DNA of 64,000 bases from Embiotoca jacksoni (lineage: Eukaryota; Chordata; Actinopteri; Embiotocidae): positions 679,501 through 743,500 of the forward strand of contig JAKOON010000007.1 of the NCBI GenBank assembly GCA_022577435.1, in the 5' to 3' direction. Below are positions 1 to 14,628 of the stretch, in pieces. A model generated the notes under the pieces. The model ran no database searches. It was not told the DNA's origin and was given only the letters and a program-made list of their open reading frames with translations. The translations under genes were made by a program, and so were the position numbers. Numbering within the stretch: the first letter of the stretch is position 1; each line of letters opens with the position of its first letter.

Positions 1-1302
1 CAGAACAATATCTTCACAGTTGGCCTAGCAACCACTGACAAGTCATGGCACCTAGCTGTTGTTGGCCACGATATAGCCCCTTAACACACTGCATGACACC
101 ATCAAATTTTAGGCGTTTTGGAGCATTAGAGGACTTAACAGATGTAATTTTGAACTTTGAAAAGAGTCGGCCCAATACTTATCGTACAGACACTTATTTC
201 AATCTTGCCTAGAAAAATAAGCACAATCCCCAGAAAATCTAACTATTTGTTTGAGTTGAGTTTTTGTTGAAAGAGGCCCATGTGTACTTTCTGGCTTCAC
301 AATCACTACAGTGCAGTCACACCTGAGAGTTGCCCATTACAACCACAGTGACTCATCTGGAGCAGTTTAGAGCGTGAAGCACTTTTCTAATGGTCCCAGT
401 ACTCTTTGTAGGGTGTTTACTTCTCGAATTTTCCCTGTTAGGCTTGAGTTTGACCGGCAGCTCTCGGTACGGGTGGCGACCGTCTGCTTTTCTGCAGCAC
501 GTCGGGTTATTTTAACACAGCTTTGGAGCCACATGTAAAACTAAACAACATACTCCACGTAATAGACATGGTGACGTTCTTCATCAAGGATTCGTGCACA
601 GATTTCTGCATTAAAACCTCATGAAATCATCAGGAAGTAACATGAGTCTTTCATTTACGATCTCGTACGTGAACAACACTTTAATCAACTACGGTGAATA
701 CGTCATCAGATGATTGATGATCATGATGAATTCTTTGCAAAAACATTTTGGACCGCTGAACCAAACGCTGCAGCGCAGTGCACATCGTGACATCATCGTG
801 ACATCATCGTTAACTCAGCATGAGTTCATCATTTTTGTGGCCCCTAAAGAGAAATGGTGAACATTTGATCTATAACTGCAGTAAGTGCTAGAACGTGCTT
901 GAATAATTAATGTCAGACCAAATGTTTTTCAACTGTTGTGATGTTAGAGTTATTATGTTTGTGTCTTATTCATAGAAGCCTGCAGGTAAATGAACAGACC
1001 CAAAAATTGGCCAATCAAAGCACATAGACCAAACACTGTAGTCATCAAAATCTCAGCAGTAGCTTGATTGTGGCCCTTCAACTGAAGTGGTAACACTGAC
1101 AAGTGGTCCAAGAATTCATCATTTATAATTTTTAATAAATCATAGTCATTGACGGTGTTCTCACCTCAAGTTAATGCTGAAATTAATGTGTTGTGAATGA
1201 AAGACTTTGAACTCATGTTATTTCCCTGATCATTCAGGAGGTATTAATGCATGAAGTCATGCTCAATTCATGTATTAATCAAGCGGCGACCAGCAGTGAC
1301 GT

Positions 1303-1605
1303 CCCGCCTACCAACAGCCGTAACCTGACTGCACCGCAGGCCTGTCAATCAAACAGACACGCCCCCTCAAAAACACAGCTTTTTGAAGTTTATTTTCTCA
1401 TTAATGACGGGGATTATTTTCAGATGGACGGCCAGAAAACTAATAAGAAGGAGCGACTTTAGCTAACAACACCGAGACAACTCGTGGAGAAATTTTATTG
1501 ACTTCGAATTGTATGAGAGAAGTTGAATGGGAGTCTATGGAGCCGGAGGCTTTTTGGAGCCGACCTCCAGTGGCACTCGGCGGTATCGCAGCTTAAGGCA
1601 CTTCG
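1303..1605 (+). repeat. Dispersed repeat, copy 1 (inverted partner at 25497-25800)
   Basis: The stretch from the CCTGACTGCACCG segment near 1325 to the GGCACTCGGCGGTAT segment near 1573 recurs, diverged and in opposite orientation, at 25497-25800. Shared landmarks in order are the GGCCTGTCAATCAAAC block, an ATTAATGA motif, a CAGATGGAC block, GAAGTTGAATGGGAGT, and a TGGAGCC pair near the end. The two copies are similar in length and internal order, which marks an interspersed, probably non-autonomous element. I see no coding capacity and did not determine the family. Confidence 0.7.
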
Positions 1606-3575
1606 CATCCGCCTCAATTATCAGACCCGGAAGCTACGAACACTTTGTATATACAGTCTCTGGTATTAATTCATGATAATTCACCTACCCTTACCGCTTC
1701 AAGTGTTACCGACAACATTGATGCATGACGTCATCTGATTCTCGAGTGGTTAAAAATGTTTTTTTTTTTAAATCAGTTATCCAAAATACCATCAAATATT
1801 TCAGTATGTTTTGATCCGATAATTGTTTGTTTTTATGTTTCATCCTTCAACAGACGAGCCCACCACGGCACTGACACTTGTAGCGTTGCTTTCCCCTTAT
1901 TTCATCTCCCCGTCTTCCCACCCTGAGCTGCGCTTTAACTGCTGCCAGCTCCCATCTGAGTCTCTGCGTCTGTCTTTGTTGTTCGCCTCCTCAATGCGTG
2001 GAATCTTTATTGTGCAGCAGACACGCGCACACACTGAGGTATGTTATTCCTTTGCCATGTTTAGGAGACGCTACCTCCTGACATTATTTTCTCCCGGCAA
2101 GCAGGAGTTTGTTTGATGATGTGAAAAACATATCCCCCCCCCCCCATCCCTCTACCCCCTCCCCAGATCTCTACAATGTGCACGTAGCATTTCTCGTTTT
2201 ATAGGACTTCACTGCTGCTTGGAAAAGATGCAAACAAAACCACAAACTTCTTTTTTGTGAAACGTTTTTTTTTTTTTTTGAAAACACGTGTAGCAGACGA
2301 GAACGGTTTGAATGAAAGATTATTTGAATGTGTTTAACTCGCTGTAATGATGTGCAGGAATTTCCACTCCCGTGTGCAGTGAAATCAAACTGGCAACATT
2401 TCCGCCGGATCGTATTTCTTATTCTTTTGCTCCGAGGATCAATACAAGCTAACAGTATGAGGGCCTCCCCCCCAGCCCGTCTCCTGACTTTTCAAACAGC
2501 TCTAGATTTTCTCAAGCATGACCTCCTCCACTCCACGTCTTGATTGAACTCCGAGTGGATTGTTAAATTGTTATTGTCATAAGCCATTTCGTCTGGCAGG
2601 GCAGAACAAGGTTTTCATGGCTGCTGGTAAAAAAATAAAAAAATAAAAAACAGCGGCTGGGTGAAATATTGAGAGGGCTCTTTGGCAAGACCATAATAGA
2701 AGTAGTGCAAACCTTAAAGGGTGAGGGGCAACCCACCGGGCTCCGGCTATCGGGCTACTTTTTATTTTTTCCTCTAATCCTGTCGAGCACACTGATGGCG
2801 AGTGTGGTTCGAGGCGTATCTTTGAGTGGGTTCGAGGTGTTGGTGGTGTTGGCCGGAGCCAGATAGGAGACGTAATAGTCTGTTCCTCGGATAATGATGG
2901 CGTTTGGTGGGAGTGCATGGCGGTTCGAGAGGCGGGTGTCGGGGGTGGGGAAGGGACGAGGAGGAGGGGGGAGGGGGGGGTGTTGTAGCCAAGCGTTGCA
3001 TTTTAACGACACCGCAGGTCGCAGTTCGCCGCCGCCGTCGTGGCCAAGTGTGACGGCACTGTTCCGGGCGCCGTATACGGTAGATCAGATCGGTCTGATT
3101 ATGTAATGATTGTTAACAATCGGAGAGTGTGTGCGTGCGCCTCTGACTGCCAGGCCTCTTCTCCTGCAGTGTTGTAGCGACAGCCTGTACTTCCTGACAT
3201 TTGAAATGGGTCTATAAATTAAACGCCATAAAAAAAAGGAAAAGTCAAGGTCCTTCCTGCCTCTGCCTCGTATGGAGAGACTCCGCCGATCATAAATGAT
3301 TGTAATGTGGACTATATAATGTCCGAGTCCCTGTCAAACCTTTGTCACACGCAACTTATTGGCCCACTCCCGAGTCCCTGCACATAAAGGTCCTGTTAAA
3401 AAAAAAAACGACCCATGGAAATATTTAGTGGTGCTCGCTCGTGCACTTAATTGTTAATAATTGTGTTTTTTTTTAGGGTACAACTGGAAGCTGATAGTGC
3501 ATGGTTAAGGTTGCTATTAATCCGCAGATGTTGTACCAAACTCGACAGAAATCCTGCACATGACAAAAGAGATAT

Positions 3576-3596
3576 AAATATATATATATATATATC

Positions 3597-3640
<44 letters not shown>
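3576..3640. repeat. Compound (TA)n(GA)n microsatellite
   Basis: About ten TA units run directly into about twenty-one GA units, with a short CTA junction. The open frames across it encode only RERERE or SLSLSL and are artefacts. Confidence 0.97.
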
Positions 3641-3642
<2 letters not shown>

Positions 3643-6600
3643 CGCTTCATTTTCTCGCTGGGTGTTTTTTTTGTCTTTCTTTTGCAGAGCTGTGATGAAT
3701 AATGGACGCGCACTTCGAGGGAAGAATTAGTTCAAATTTTCATACAGTACAAACTGGCAGCCGGGTCTGGACACACTGTGCTATCTGGCATGTTTTTGAT
3801 GACTGCCCGGGTGGATGAAAAGACATGAAATATACTCGGAGAAAAACTTTGAGCTTCCTGGAAAACAGTCCCATAAATTTCCCTGCAAGTTTAAGCTGGT
3901 ATTAGATTAAGTTGTTTTTTTGTATTCACTCTAATCTCTTAATAGAATAAACCCTCAAAAACTTCAAGTACATTGCCTATCTCTTTGATTTTAATGATTT
4001 TTGTTCAAATTGAGTTAAAACCAATGAAAAAAACATTACTTATTGACAAAGCTATCTCCCTACAAAGTCCATTGAGTAGCTTCTTTCGGGTCTTTCGCTC
4101 GTGTCGGACATTTTTCTTCCTCAGCGGATACAGTTGTGATTAAGTCGGAGATGTTCAAGTTTTCATCTTCAGGACCACTTCAAAGGAATCGTTTGACATT
4201 CGAGGAAATAGTTTTGCTTTTTGCCAAGACTTGAGAAGATCGATACCACTCTCATGTCCGCGCAATGAATACGAAGCGACCGCTAGCAGCAGACAAACAC
4301 GAGGGCAGGCGGCCAAAATGCTGATGCGGGTAAAAAAAGACTGAAAGTTCTGTCTTTGCAGAAATGCAATGTCATATATCCAGTGGTTTTTTGGGTTTTT
4401 TTTTTACACAGGGCATGAGTGACAGGCAAAATGGTGTATTTCGCATGCATTTTCCTTTTCTCTCCAGTTGTAAATATTTGTGTCTTGGCAAAAGAAAAGC
4501 AATTTACGCCTCCTGTTTGGTGCGTTCACAAGTTAATGTTCGAGGGGCCTGAAGGATCGCTCAGTCAGTCTCATTCAGTGATCATTGAAAGCCTACAGCC
4601 ATAACACAAAACATCACGCTGAGAACAAAGCGGGCTGCTAAGTTCGAAAACACATCAGAGGCTCATAAATGTTCCAGTGGCTGACCAGCTGAACTCTGGT
4701 TACCCTCACGCTTCTATTAATGTCTTTCCCTGCTCTAAATCCCGGCTCCCGCGGCTTCCAGTCTCACACAGCTGACATCACTTGTGATTCCGACGGGGAG
4801 TCCCTTCGTGAACCACATTCGGCGTGCGACTAAGTGAGACGCCGGCGTTCGGAAAACGGGGAAAAACCCTGCCTCTGTGTTTTTTTGTTTCTAGCCAACC
4901 GTTGTCGAATCCCAGCCGAAGCGCTATGCTCCCCGAGTGCAGGGATCATTGAAATTCCACATCTGATTTTTCAAAAAAAAAAAAAAAAGATTTGGACTGC
5001 CTGCCAGGATTTATAGCAGATTAACTTTTGAAAATGATTTAGCTCTCGGGCTCAGCAGTCGCTACCAGGGCAGAAAAATAACTTTTTCTCTCATCCTCCC
5101 ATTTTCATCCTCGCCGGCTCACATATTCCCCAAATACACTAAATATTCCAAACGTGCAAAAAAAATAAAAAAATATGAGCGGTTTTGTGTGACCCCAACT
5201 GTGGCAAAGCTGAGTATATTCACAAAAAAAAAGAAGAAGTTAATTAGAGGTTTTGGGTGTAAGAAAAGAGATGATTGACAGTCATTTAGGCATAAACAAA
5301 AAAAAGGGGCCAGACGCAGCAACATATGGGGCATTATTTAATCACATGTAGGCTCGTAAACACGATCCCGGGAAGCATTTGTGACGTCGCCTCCGTCAGT
5401 AAATTGTAACCGCGGTTGCTTGGGGGATTTTGAGAGGAGACACAATACGCCAGCAGGAGTTCAAAGCTCGGTGTTATCGCATTTTATTTTTTATTTTTTT
5501 TACGCGTTTGGATAATATCTGAATGACACAGATAACAGCCTCATAAAATGGATGGCGGATAATGAATTATGTCATCACAACGCGCAGCCAACGAGTTTTA
5601 CACGAGGGCCCATCTCCGTTCTTTATCTGTCGTCTGGTGGCACCGGGATGCACTTTGCCGTTATCTGGCTGGCATTTGGAGCCGGGGATATATCGGAGCG
5701 GGTGGTATCCTAACGGGGGGGTTCAAAAGGAAGGCTGTCGACGGTAAAAGTAGCACCTTCTTTGAACTCGGTATGGCGGTTAACTCAGAGGCTTGTAAAT
5801 GCAGGGACTGAGATTTGATTGATCGAGAGGCCTTGAATGCATCGGGCCAGTGTCTTTGAAGTGCTTGTGCTTCAATATTGTAACAAGTTGTCAACATAAC
5901 AAGCAAGTATTATCATCTTATATTGTAGTTGCGATAATGAATGGGTTAGGAAAATTGTTGCCAAATATATATCATGAAACGCTCAAATTGATCTATAGTT
6001 TGGTTTCTAGTTAAGAGGAACAAGTCCAAGGGTCACGCTCCTTTTAGCTCCGATTTGGTCTCCGCCGCCTCCAACAGAAACATCTATGGTCACACGCTAG
6101 TTGCTAACTGTGTCTGTCCGCTGTTTGGTGTGGAGGAGCAGTCGGCATTTGAAGCAAAAATAATGTTCGATATTCACTGGGAACTATTTGGCTATTATTA
6201 GACGACAGCAGTTGCATTAACTGAAGAGTTTTCACGACCTAACAACTGTTTGAAAATTAAAAAAAATAATTATAACCCATCCTTTGTGCTGAGTCGGTAT
6301 TGTAGAGTGAATTTGGGGGGAAAACTACTGCCTGCTACTGCTCTTGGAAACAACGTTGATTACTGCAGCAACACTGAACCAAAACAGAAACAGTTGTGGA
6401 GCGCAAATCTAAAAGAATGAGCTGAAAGGAGCCAAAACGCTCTGCTGCAACTTTGCGCAACACCCTTTAGAGTATTAATAATAGTATTATCAGTGGTATC
6501 ATTAATTACTTAGTATTATTAATCAACTTATGAGGAAGCTACTGGTTAGCAAAGCATATTGCAGAGCTTCTGATAATATGTCATGCTCTTCATCAGCAGA

Positions 6601-6995
6601 TGGAGTGACAAATATTGCTTTTTTGTTTTGTTTTTTTGTCTGATCGCTGTTGGGATTTCTTGTCCATGTTGGCTTAAAAGTTTTACGTTCAAAGTTAATA
6701 GTCCACTTTTGGAAGCACACTTGACAAATCCATCTCAGCCACTGGTCAACTTTGTGTTTGGAAGATTTGAGTGTACTTTCCATGCGGCACCATCACGGCC
6801 GTCGTAGTGGGCGAGTCCTGCTCCTGTTCGCCACCCCCAATGCCCCATTCTCAAGTAATGAGAACTTTTTTATCAGCAAGGTAAACAATAGTTAAACATC
6901 GTTTGATAATTTGTCCACTGAGTGTATAATGTCGGAGCCTGGTAGTAAACTTTTTAAGGCTATGTTCAAAGAGCATGAAATCAGTGGCATGCTTC

Positions 6996-6998
<3 letters not shown>

Positions 6999-7062
<64 letters not shown>
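6999..7062. repeat. (AC)n microsatellite
   Basis: About 32 uninterrupted AC units. The flanking GTCACACCTGAGAG segment (from 7064) also occurs near 317-331, suggesting the tract lies in or next to an interspersed repeat. Confidence 0.97.
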
Positions 7063-7065
<3 letters not shown>

Positions 7066-10000
7066 CACACCTGAGAGCTGCCCTGGACAAGTGCTGCTTT
7101 TATCTTCTGCTCACTGAGCAGCCCAACTCGAGCAAATGGGAGTTAAGTGCACCTTTAGCAGTGAGTAATGAGGTAGCAGCAAGTCACTAAGTCACTAAGT
7201 CAGTCACACGCATACTTATCCTTTGTTATTTTGGGACGTTTTTTTTTTTAGTTTAATCTCATCAGTTTATTTTGCTTCAACTTAATCTCGTATGCCGGCA
7301 TCCCTTCAAAATGAACTTTGATTTAAATTTGACAAACAACAAGAAATGAGTGTGATCATTTTTTAGTAAATACGTTTTTTATAAGTTATATTATTGATTT
7401 TGTTTAGTTTTTTGCATGAAAAGTCTGAAATATAAACTGTATTCCAGAAAGTATGATTAAATAAAGAAATAAATAAAACTGCGCAACAAAATTTAAAATG
7501 GAATTCCTATTCAGAATTAATAAAATGTACATATATTATTGGTCTGACATTAAAGAGAGGCCAGATTGCATCATGTGGAAATATCTTGGAGTTTTCCCGC
7601 AATGACACTCGCTCAGTTCCAACAACTGGCTTTGATGTGCTTGAAAGGATCTTTTAAGTCCCAGTTATGTTTTTTTTAAGCATTACTCAGTGGCTCACAG
7701 AAGACTGTGGTTGTAATTAACAGCTATGAACTGGAGGGTTACTGGACTCGTTCTCAGAAGAACATTGCCGGTTAAAAGGTGAAGACATTTCCTGCCGTTT
7801 TCATAAACCAGAGAAAACTAACCTGCCACTGTTGTTTATCATGACCAGAAGCAAGAGTTTGGAAATCCAGAGAGAAGTCTGTATCGGCGAAAGTATCCTA
7901 TCCGTGCCACTTACCTTAAAAATAGACAAAGAAAAAAGTTGTATTAGTTGCAGTTTATCACTGTTTCTTTGTGGCAAAAGCTGTTGTCTCCTATGTTTGT
8001 TCAGTATCTCTACGAAGGACTTACTATTGAGTTTCTCCAAGATTTCGCAGAGTTTTTTTTGTGTGAATGCTGCGAGCAAAAAGGCTTGAATTTGGTTTTC
8101 TCGGAAATTGTGCTGCAGTTTGTTAAGTTTCTTGTGATTTTGTGGCAGTAAAATTGCAAGATTTGACAAAAATCGCAAGAACGTTTTTTAGATTTTCTTT
8201 AGCCACTACCTAATGAACACAGGGTTATATGGTAAGGAAGTTACAAAATGGTTGATGAGTCGTAAAAGTGACATTGTTTTTACAAAACAGAAAGTCTGTG
8301 ACTGCAATATAGAAATCATAGGGTATCTTTTGCTTTGAATGCTTTTTTAATCATTTTTCAACGCGCACAGGATGCATTAAAATGAAGTACAATCTTACAA
8401 CCGATAATGTGTAAAAAAATGTCCTGTAATTTAACTTAATCTAATTCAACTGTTTGACTAGACTGACAATTGAAAGCTGTGTTGTCATGATAAGATCACA
8501 TTTTCCCATAAACCTCATCACTTCTGTTTTTTTTACCAGTCAACCAGCATGCAGTTTGTTTTGATGAGGAGAGGATGAAGAGCCTCGCTGACTGCAAATG
8601 AGAATATGTTTTCTCTTTTTTTACAGAAACCCTAACCCTCATGAGCTAAAGTCTTTACTGCCTCACAATACTTAACAGAGGTGATACGAACACCTACAAG
8701 TTATAAGAAGACAAAGCCAACAGGAAGCAACGCATAAATTAGTGCATCAATTATCTTAATGAATTATGTCATTAGCATAACTGGCCATATTTAATGTACC
8801 ATAGTGATTATGGCAGCTCAACTGCCCCTTATTTGGACAAGAATATTTGAGACATCATTAAGACCACGGCAGGTTTGGACCTCAGCAGGTTTTTTTTTTT
8901 TTTGATTTGGCTCGACTATCTGGACTCAATTTAAGCTCCACAAAGAAATCCTCCTTTCACAGATGAAAAGAAATAAATAAAGCAGACTTTTTTTTTTCTT
9001 CTCAAGTCCTTTTCAACTGCCTTTCTCATATCGTGGCAACTACTGCTAATTGCCATGCTGTGAAATAGCACAAATCAGAATGCAGCTAATAAAGTCCATA
9101 CGCATTTTATCCGTTTCCACAGTAGGGGGGCTGTTAAAGAGGGGCTTTAAGGTGAGCCCGGCCGGGATAATTTGTGATGAAAACTCTCTCTTTCTGAACT
9201 TAAAAGTAAAATCAAAAAGGACCTGATTGTAATTCCCCAGGTGTCGCTGACCTGTATTTTTCACTCTTTTAAGCCGCAGTCTGTCAAAATTTGTTAGAGG
9301 CTGCAGCACAGCCAAAAGGTCACATATGACCTGCTCTGCGTAGGAACACGAGCTAAATATATTCAATGCAAATGCTTCTTCCCAATATGGAGATCACAGA
9401 AAAAAAAATTAAAATTAGAGGCAGCACACAAAGCGGAATCCATGTTAGCTGTCAGCAGATACAGCTGCCAGCACAGCTGGGAATCTGCAGAGGAAGTGCT
9501 CTCGTAGCAAAAAAAAAAAAAAAGACGGCGTACATCCTCTCACCGAAACATCTGTCACCATGTCATTTCAGATGAATGGCCGGTGATTACACAATGATAG
9601 TTTTGTCAGGAGGAGGAACTCTGTGCAGATGACATGACGGTTCATGTCGCCACATTCTTCTGAGACAAAGGAGGCGCAGATGAGACGTCATGTCAGACTT
9701 GGAACTTAATACAAAAAAAAAACATTTTGTCGAAGTTATAATCTGACTGAAAAAAAAAAAAGCGGATGACCAAAATAGCTCAAGAGAATGGGGATTAATT
9801 CAGGGGACTAAAAGTTCCCAATGACACAGTTGTGTTTGTGCTTCCTGATGAAGGAAATTAGATGTGCAGAGGAAGAGAGGGAGTTTGAAAAGGCAATATT
9901 CCCATCTCTAGAGGGAAGATATATTTCTCTACTTATTTTCTCTGCTTTAGAAATAAATGCCGTTCCAAATGGAGCACTTGTGTACTAACACTCACTATTT

Positions 10001-12283
10001 TGAGTGCATAAGTGCGTTCAACCCGTCGAGTACCAGGATCCAAAAAAAAAAAAAGAAAAGAAAGGCTGGATACTTTCCGCCTTAAACGGTCACCATCTTG
10101 GCTACGTAGAGGAAGTGGGCAGTGGTGCAATTTGGAAACACAGCAAATGCGGGAATTAATTTAAATATTGAAGCTGCACAGCTTTTGTTTCTACATCAAT
10201 GACCACAAAATAAATAACTTCAGACAAACAGTGTTTGCTTGACGTCGGAATAAATATTGTACACAACTTGCAGCGGCTTGGAGGACTTGTGTTTGACCAG
10301 TCGTGACCTTTAGAGTACTACAAACCACACCTGTTTGTTCCTGAACCATCACAAAGTCCTGCCTCGGGAGCATAAAGCATTTCTAGGGGGTAAAACCCAC
10401 AACAGCAAGCAACCTGGAGGTTCATGCAGACAAAATACAGGGGGAAAAAATATAAATCTTGACTTTCTAGCAGCTTTTATTTTTTTATTTTTAGGTTCAC
10501 TTAAAAGGTTTTCTGCTGAAAGGTAAATTGTTTTCACCTGTGCGTCACAGAATGCTGATTTTAAGAACATGCCATTCACGACAGCTTTCACATTTGCAGT
10601 TCTAAGCACCTGGTTTTAGTAGTTTTCTTCCAGGAAAAAAAAAAAAAAAAGAAGAAAAATCCGCAGCACACAGGAAGTTGTGTTTTTTTTTAATGTTTCC
10701 AGCTGCTGCAACAGCTTGCAATAAACAGAAGGAACCGGGCAGTTACCATGAGCGGCGACAGTCGCCGTGACTCGATCCATGAAATGGCACAAAAGCAAAG
10801 AAACTCAAAACTTCATCAGTTGAACCTCGAAAGGAGCAAAATGTGACGGTACGGGCCAGAAAATGAAACAGACAAGTGATCTCTGGCAGCGCAGTGTCAC
10901 AACTGTGATTATGGAGCTGCCAGGTTGTTGCCAAAAAAACAAAGCAGGCAGATCAGGACTGTACTTAGGCTTTACTGCTCAGCCATAAAACACCGTTATA
11001 AACCACACCGAGTGGAAAGTAGCAAAGCAGTAGTTATGGTTTAAGTCTTTTATCTCATCACTGCAAAAGAGAAATACATTTTTTGGGCATCAGAGTTAAC
11101 TATTAAAATGAGAAAGAGCAGTAGATGCAACAGAGGACATCGTAACATCCACTGACCTCACATGCCAACGTGGAGTCTTGTCAACAACAACATTTAAAGC
11201 AATTAAAGTTAAAGTTTGACAACAAGCCTTGGAAATTGAAGTTCACCTCGTTGTCCTGGGATACGTCGGATCAACACCCCTTGACGACTGAATCCTCTGC
11301 ATGGAATGAAAAGTGATAAACAAACGTTATCGTGTGACTGTCAGCATGAAGGAGTCCGTAGTTAAAAAAAAATAAATGTCATCTGTTATAGTTAATGAGG
11401 GAAAAAAAATATGTAATTAAATTAGTTACTATTCAAAAAAGGGGTTAAATGTATTCTTTTCAGTAAAAGGCTTATATGAAGAACATAACATTCATTCTTT
11501 TGTTTCGTATCTTTTCCCTTCGCAGGAATACTTTCCGTCTACATCTGGCAAGATGCTCTTTAATTTTGAGCTCTCTTTTGGTTCTCTTGTTTAGATTTGC
11601 GTCGCCTCTCGTCTGCCAATCAAATCAACTTGCATTGCTCTGACCCAAGACGGTTGGCAATTGTAGTCGGATAAGACAAAGAGATATTTGAAAAGAGTCA
11701 ATCAGGAACCAGCGACAAAAACCCGTGAACCGTACCTACTCAGTCCCGTTGACAGTTCTATCATCACTCAGCATGGAGGTGACCCGAATGTAAACTTGGT
11801 TTGAGATTTTGGGGGACATTTTTTTTTTTTCCTTCACTGCAGTCAGCTGTGATCTACATACTCTGAATTTATTTTGGTTGCTGTTCTTTAAAATGAAAAG
11901 ATTTCAATCTTAAAATCAAGTTATATTGAAGAACTTTTAGTTAAAGTTTGACAGTAATCAGTGTTGAGTTCTGGTTTTTTTTGGGGGGGGGGGGTGGGGG
12001 GGGTTTCAATTTTAAAACATTAGGTAGAAATTAAATATAATAAAATGCATTACTTTTATGGAGTAATCAAAAATAGTTACATTATTTATTACCTTTTAAC
12101 AGGGTAACTGGTAATCTGTAAGGTATTATATTTTCAGTACAGTAACCGTCTCAACATTTGTGGAACACAACCGATTCAAAGAGTTTTGAAAACTATCAAT
12201 CATGTTTTGTAGGGGTTTAAATAATTAAAATTAAAATGCACTGGATTGTTTAATGCTTTTTGATAATGGCTTCTGTGTTACCG

Positions 12284-12284
<1 letters not shown>

Positions 12285-12343
<59 letters not shown>
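12285..12343. repeat. (CA)n microsatellite
   Basis: About 29 uninterrupted CA units; the surrounding frames are repeat translations only. Confidence 0.97.
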
Positions 12344-12346
<3 letters not shown>

Positions 12347-12777
12347 GTTTATTCCCTCATTCGGTATTTCTGTCACAGTTCTACAAAACGTATCACGTTA
12401 CCGTTGTCTGTCTACTTACCGCTGCGTGCGTTCCCGGGCTTTCCCCGATTCAAACAGAAGAAGCGTCCAATCAGCTGTGAAATGGAAATCGTAGCAGGGC
12501 ACATGGAGATGACGTAACGATCACGTGACCACTGGGCGCGACTGCAAATCAGGCTATAGTCTTGATGTCAAAATGTTTTAGTTTTTTTTTTTTTTTTACA
12601 TTGTGTGAGAGGATAGTGTTTAGTAATGACTAAGTAAAAACCTAATTAGGATTCTGTTGGTGTATTGTAAAAAATAATTGACAATCTTAAGGTTCAGAAA
12701 CTATTCATTTTGTATTGTTCTGTAATCAATTAGCCTGGTTGGTGGGTGAGGAAGGTGGTGACGCCTCATTTATATAG

Positions 12778-13176
12778 TTCACTCCTTTATTTCAAATTGG
12801 AAAACATAATATAGGAATTTCTGAATTATATTATCAAGAAGGAACTGTAGAGCATGTTAAACTTCACTGTTTCAAATATAATGACGAGAGAAGAGAACCA
12901 ATAGTACTTCAACTTTAAGAAATAGCCGAGAGTCAAAATTTGAGGCTCTGTGATCTTTTAAAAAGACATTCCAGCAAGAAGTGTTGTCTCTTTTTGTTTC
13001 AATATATTAGGAGAACTAAGAGAATATTCTTATTTCTTAGTTTTATTTTTTTTTCTAGAATCATTTTTAGAATTAGTTAAAGTTTAGAGTTTATTTAGTT
13101 TATTCCAGTTGAAGGTGGTAATGCACTGTGACATTGTTTGCCAACCACCATTAAAAACAAGAAGATAAAGAAGACT
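12778..13176 (+). pseudogene. LINE (non-LTR retrotransposon) 3' remnant: reverse transcriptase C terminus and 3' tail
   Basis: Reading from 12778 gives FTPLFQIGKHNIGISELYYQ, then EGTVEHVKLHCFKYNDERRE, then a stop codon at 12916-12918. After the stop the same frame continues EIAESQNLRLCDLLKRHSSK. The segment IGKH-x(n)-EGTVEHV-x-LHC-x-KY-x(n)-ERR is the recognisable C-terminal part of many fish LINE ORF2 proteins. Downstream, at 13107-13176, there is a short 3' UTR-like segment with GGTGGTAATGCA and GCCAACCACCATTAAAA, ending in an AAGAAGATAAAGAAGA tail of the kind found at fish LINE 3' ends. The copy is 5'-truncated and inactive. I cannot assign the clade by eye. Confidence 0.65.
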
Positions 13177-13349
13177 CAGTTTGGTTCTGAACACGCATTA
13201 ATGCATTGTGGCAAATATGATGAAGAAAGGACTTGATTGCAACAAAGGGTGAGAGAGGGCAGGACAAGTTTGGGATTTTGCTTGTTTTTTTTCCTCCCAG
13301 ATTGATTTAAACTAGATCCTATACATACATTCGATACGGTATAAGTACC

Positions 13350-13396
13350 TCTCATCGATGTCCGCCATTAAACTCAAAGAAGAAGAAGAGGAATTT
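13350..13396 (+). repeat. Possible second LINE 3' tail
   Basis: A GTCCGCCATTAAACTC segment followed by AAAGAAGAAGAAGAGGAA resembles the tail ending the LINE remnant about 200 bases upstream. No coding remnant was recognised immediately before it, so it may be a heavily truncated copy or a chance resemblance. Confidence 0.35.
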
Positions 13397-14548
13397 GATT
13401 ACAGAGGAGGTAACTGCTACTTTGATGCAGTCCCCCGTCCCCACCTTAAAGACATTTTTGGTCAATAACCTGCCCTTTCAGGAGGTGAGCAGAATAATCA
13501 TCACTCTAGCAACTCCACACCTCTATATTTGGATAGCTGAGGCAGCATCATTCTTAAAAGATGACTAGAAGATCAGAGTCTGAAGCCTTACAGCCGATAT
13601 ATATCTCACTATTTAATTTATGGTTTAGAGCCTCTATAATGTACCTGCTGAGACTGGTAAAATAACACATTATTACACAAGCACCAATCTCTACCTACTC
13701 CTTGTAAAGTATAGGTCAAACATTAGATTGTCCTCTCCTTTCAGAGTACGGTGGGATTGCTCACTGTCTTGTTTATACCACTGACCAGTTTGTAGTTTCG
13801 CAGTCCATACTCTGCGTATTTGGCTCAAGGGGGAATCTCAGCAGCATTTTATGACGGAGGGAAGATTTTCGCCCCTCTTACTTCAAACACTCGATTTCTT
13901 TAAGCTGGTCTGAGAATATAAGCTCATAACTTTATTCACCAGCCAACTCCTCTAACCTCTAGGCAAGAAATGCCTGTCTTTATGAACCCACTTTAACATT
14001 TATGAACTGACTCACTGACGGCAAGTCTTGCTGAAAGATAACATACTATATGGTCTGTTTGAGTTGTTAAAGTTTTTTTTAGTTTTTTTTTTTACTCTTC
14101 CAGAGACACCACAAAAAAACGCAACGAAACATTTTCGGCGCGGCTCCTCCAATCCTCGACTGTTTCATTTTCATCATATAGGCTACAGAGGCAGCTAAAG
14201 AGTTGCTAAAGACTTGATCCACCGGAATAACAAAAGCAGTCACGGGATGTAAGGAATTCTTTGAAAACGTTTCATGCCGGCGCCATGCAGCGGCGTAACA
14301 TGAATACTCTACGAGATACTCATTCCGGCATGTTTGTCATTCACAATCGTCTTTCTGTTCCCTTTGTTGTAAGAAACTGCTCCATCTCAGAGATTGGCAC
14401 AGCATTTTTTTTTCTTCCTAGTTTGTAAGGGAAGTACAAGGACCAAACGGAGGCACTACCCAGAGGGAAAGAGTGCCGCCCGCAGTTTTGGACGTGCTTT
14501 GAACTTGAAGGAGTCCTTTATCAGTATACAGTGCTGCCGGGGATGTTT

Positions 14549-14622
<74 letters not shown>
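14549..14622. repeat. (TG)n microsatellite
   Basis: About 35 TG units with one early TGCG interruption, followed by a short GA run. Confidence 0.97.
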
Positions 14623-14628
<6 letters not shown>

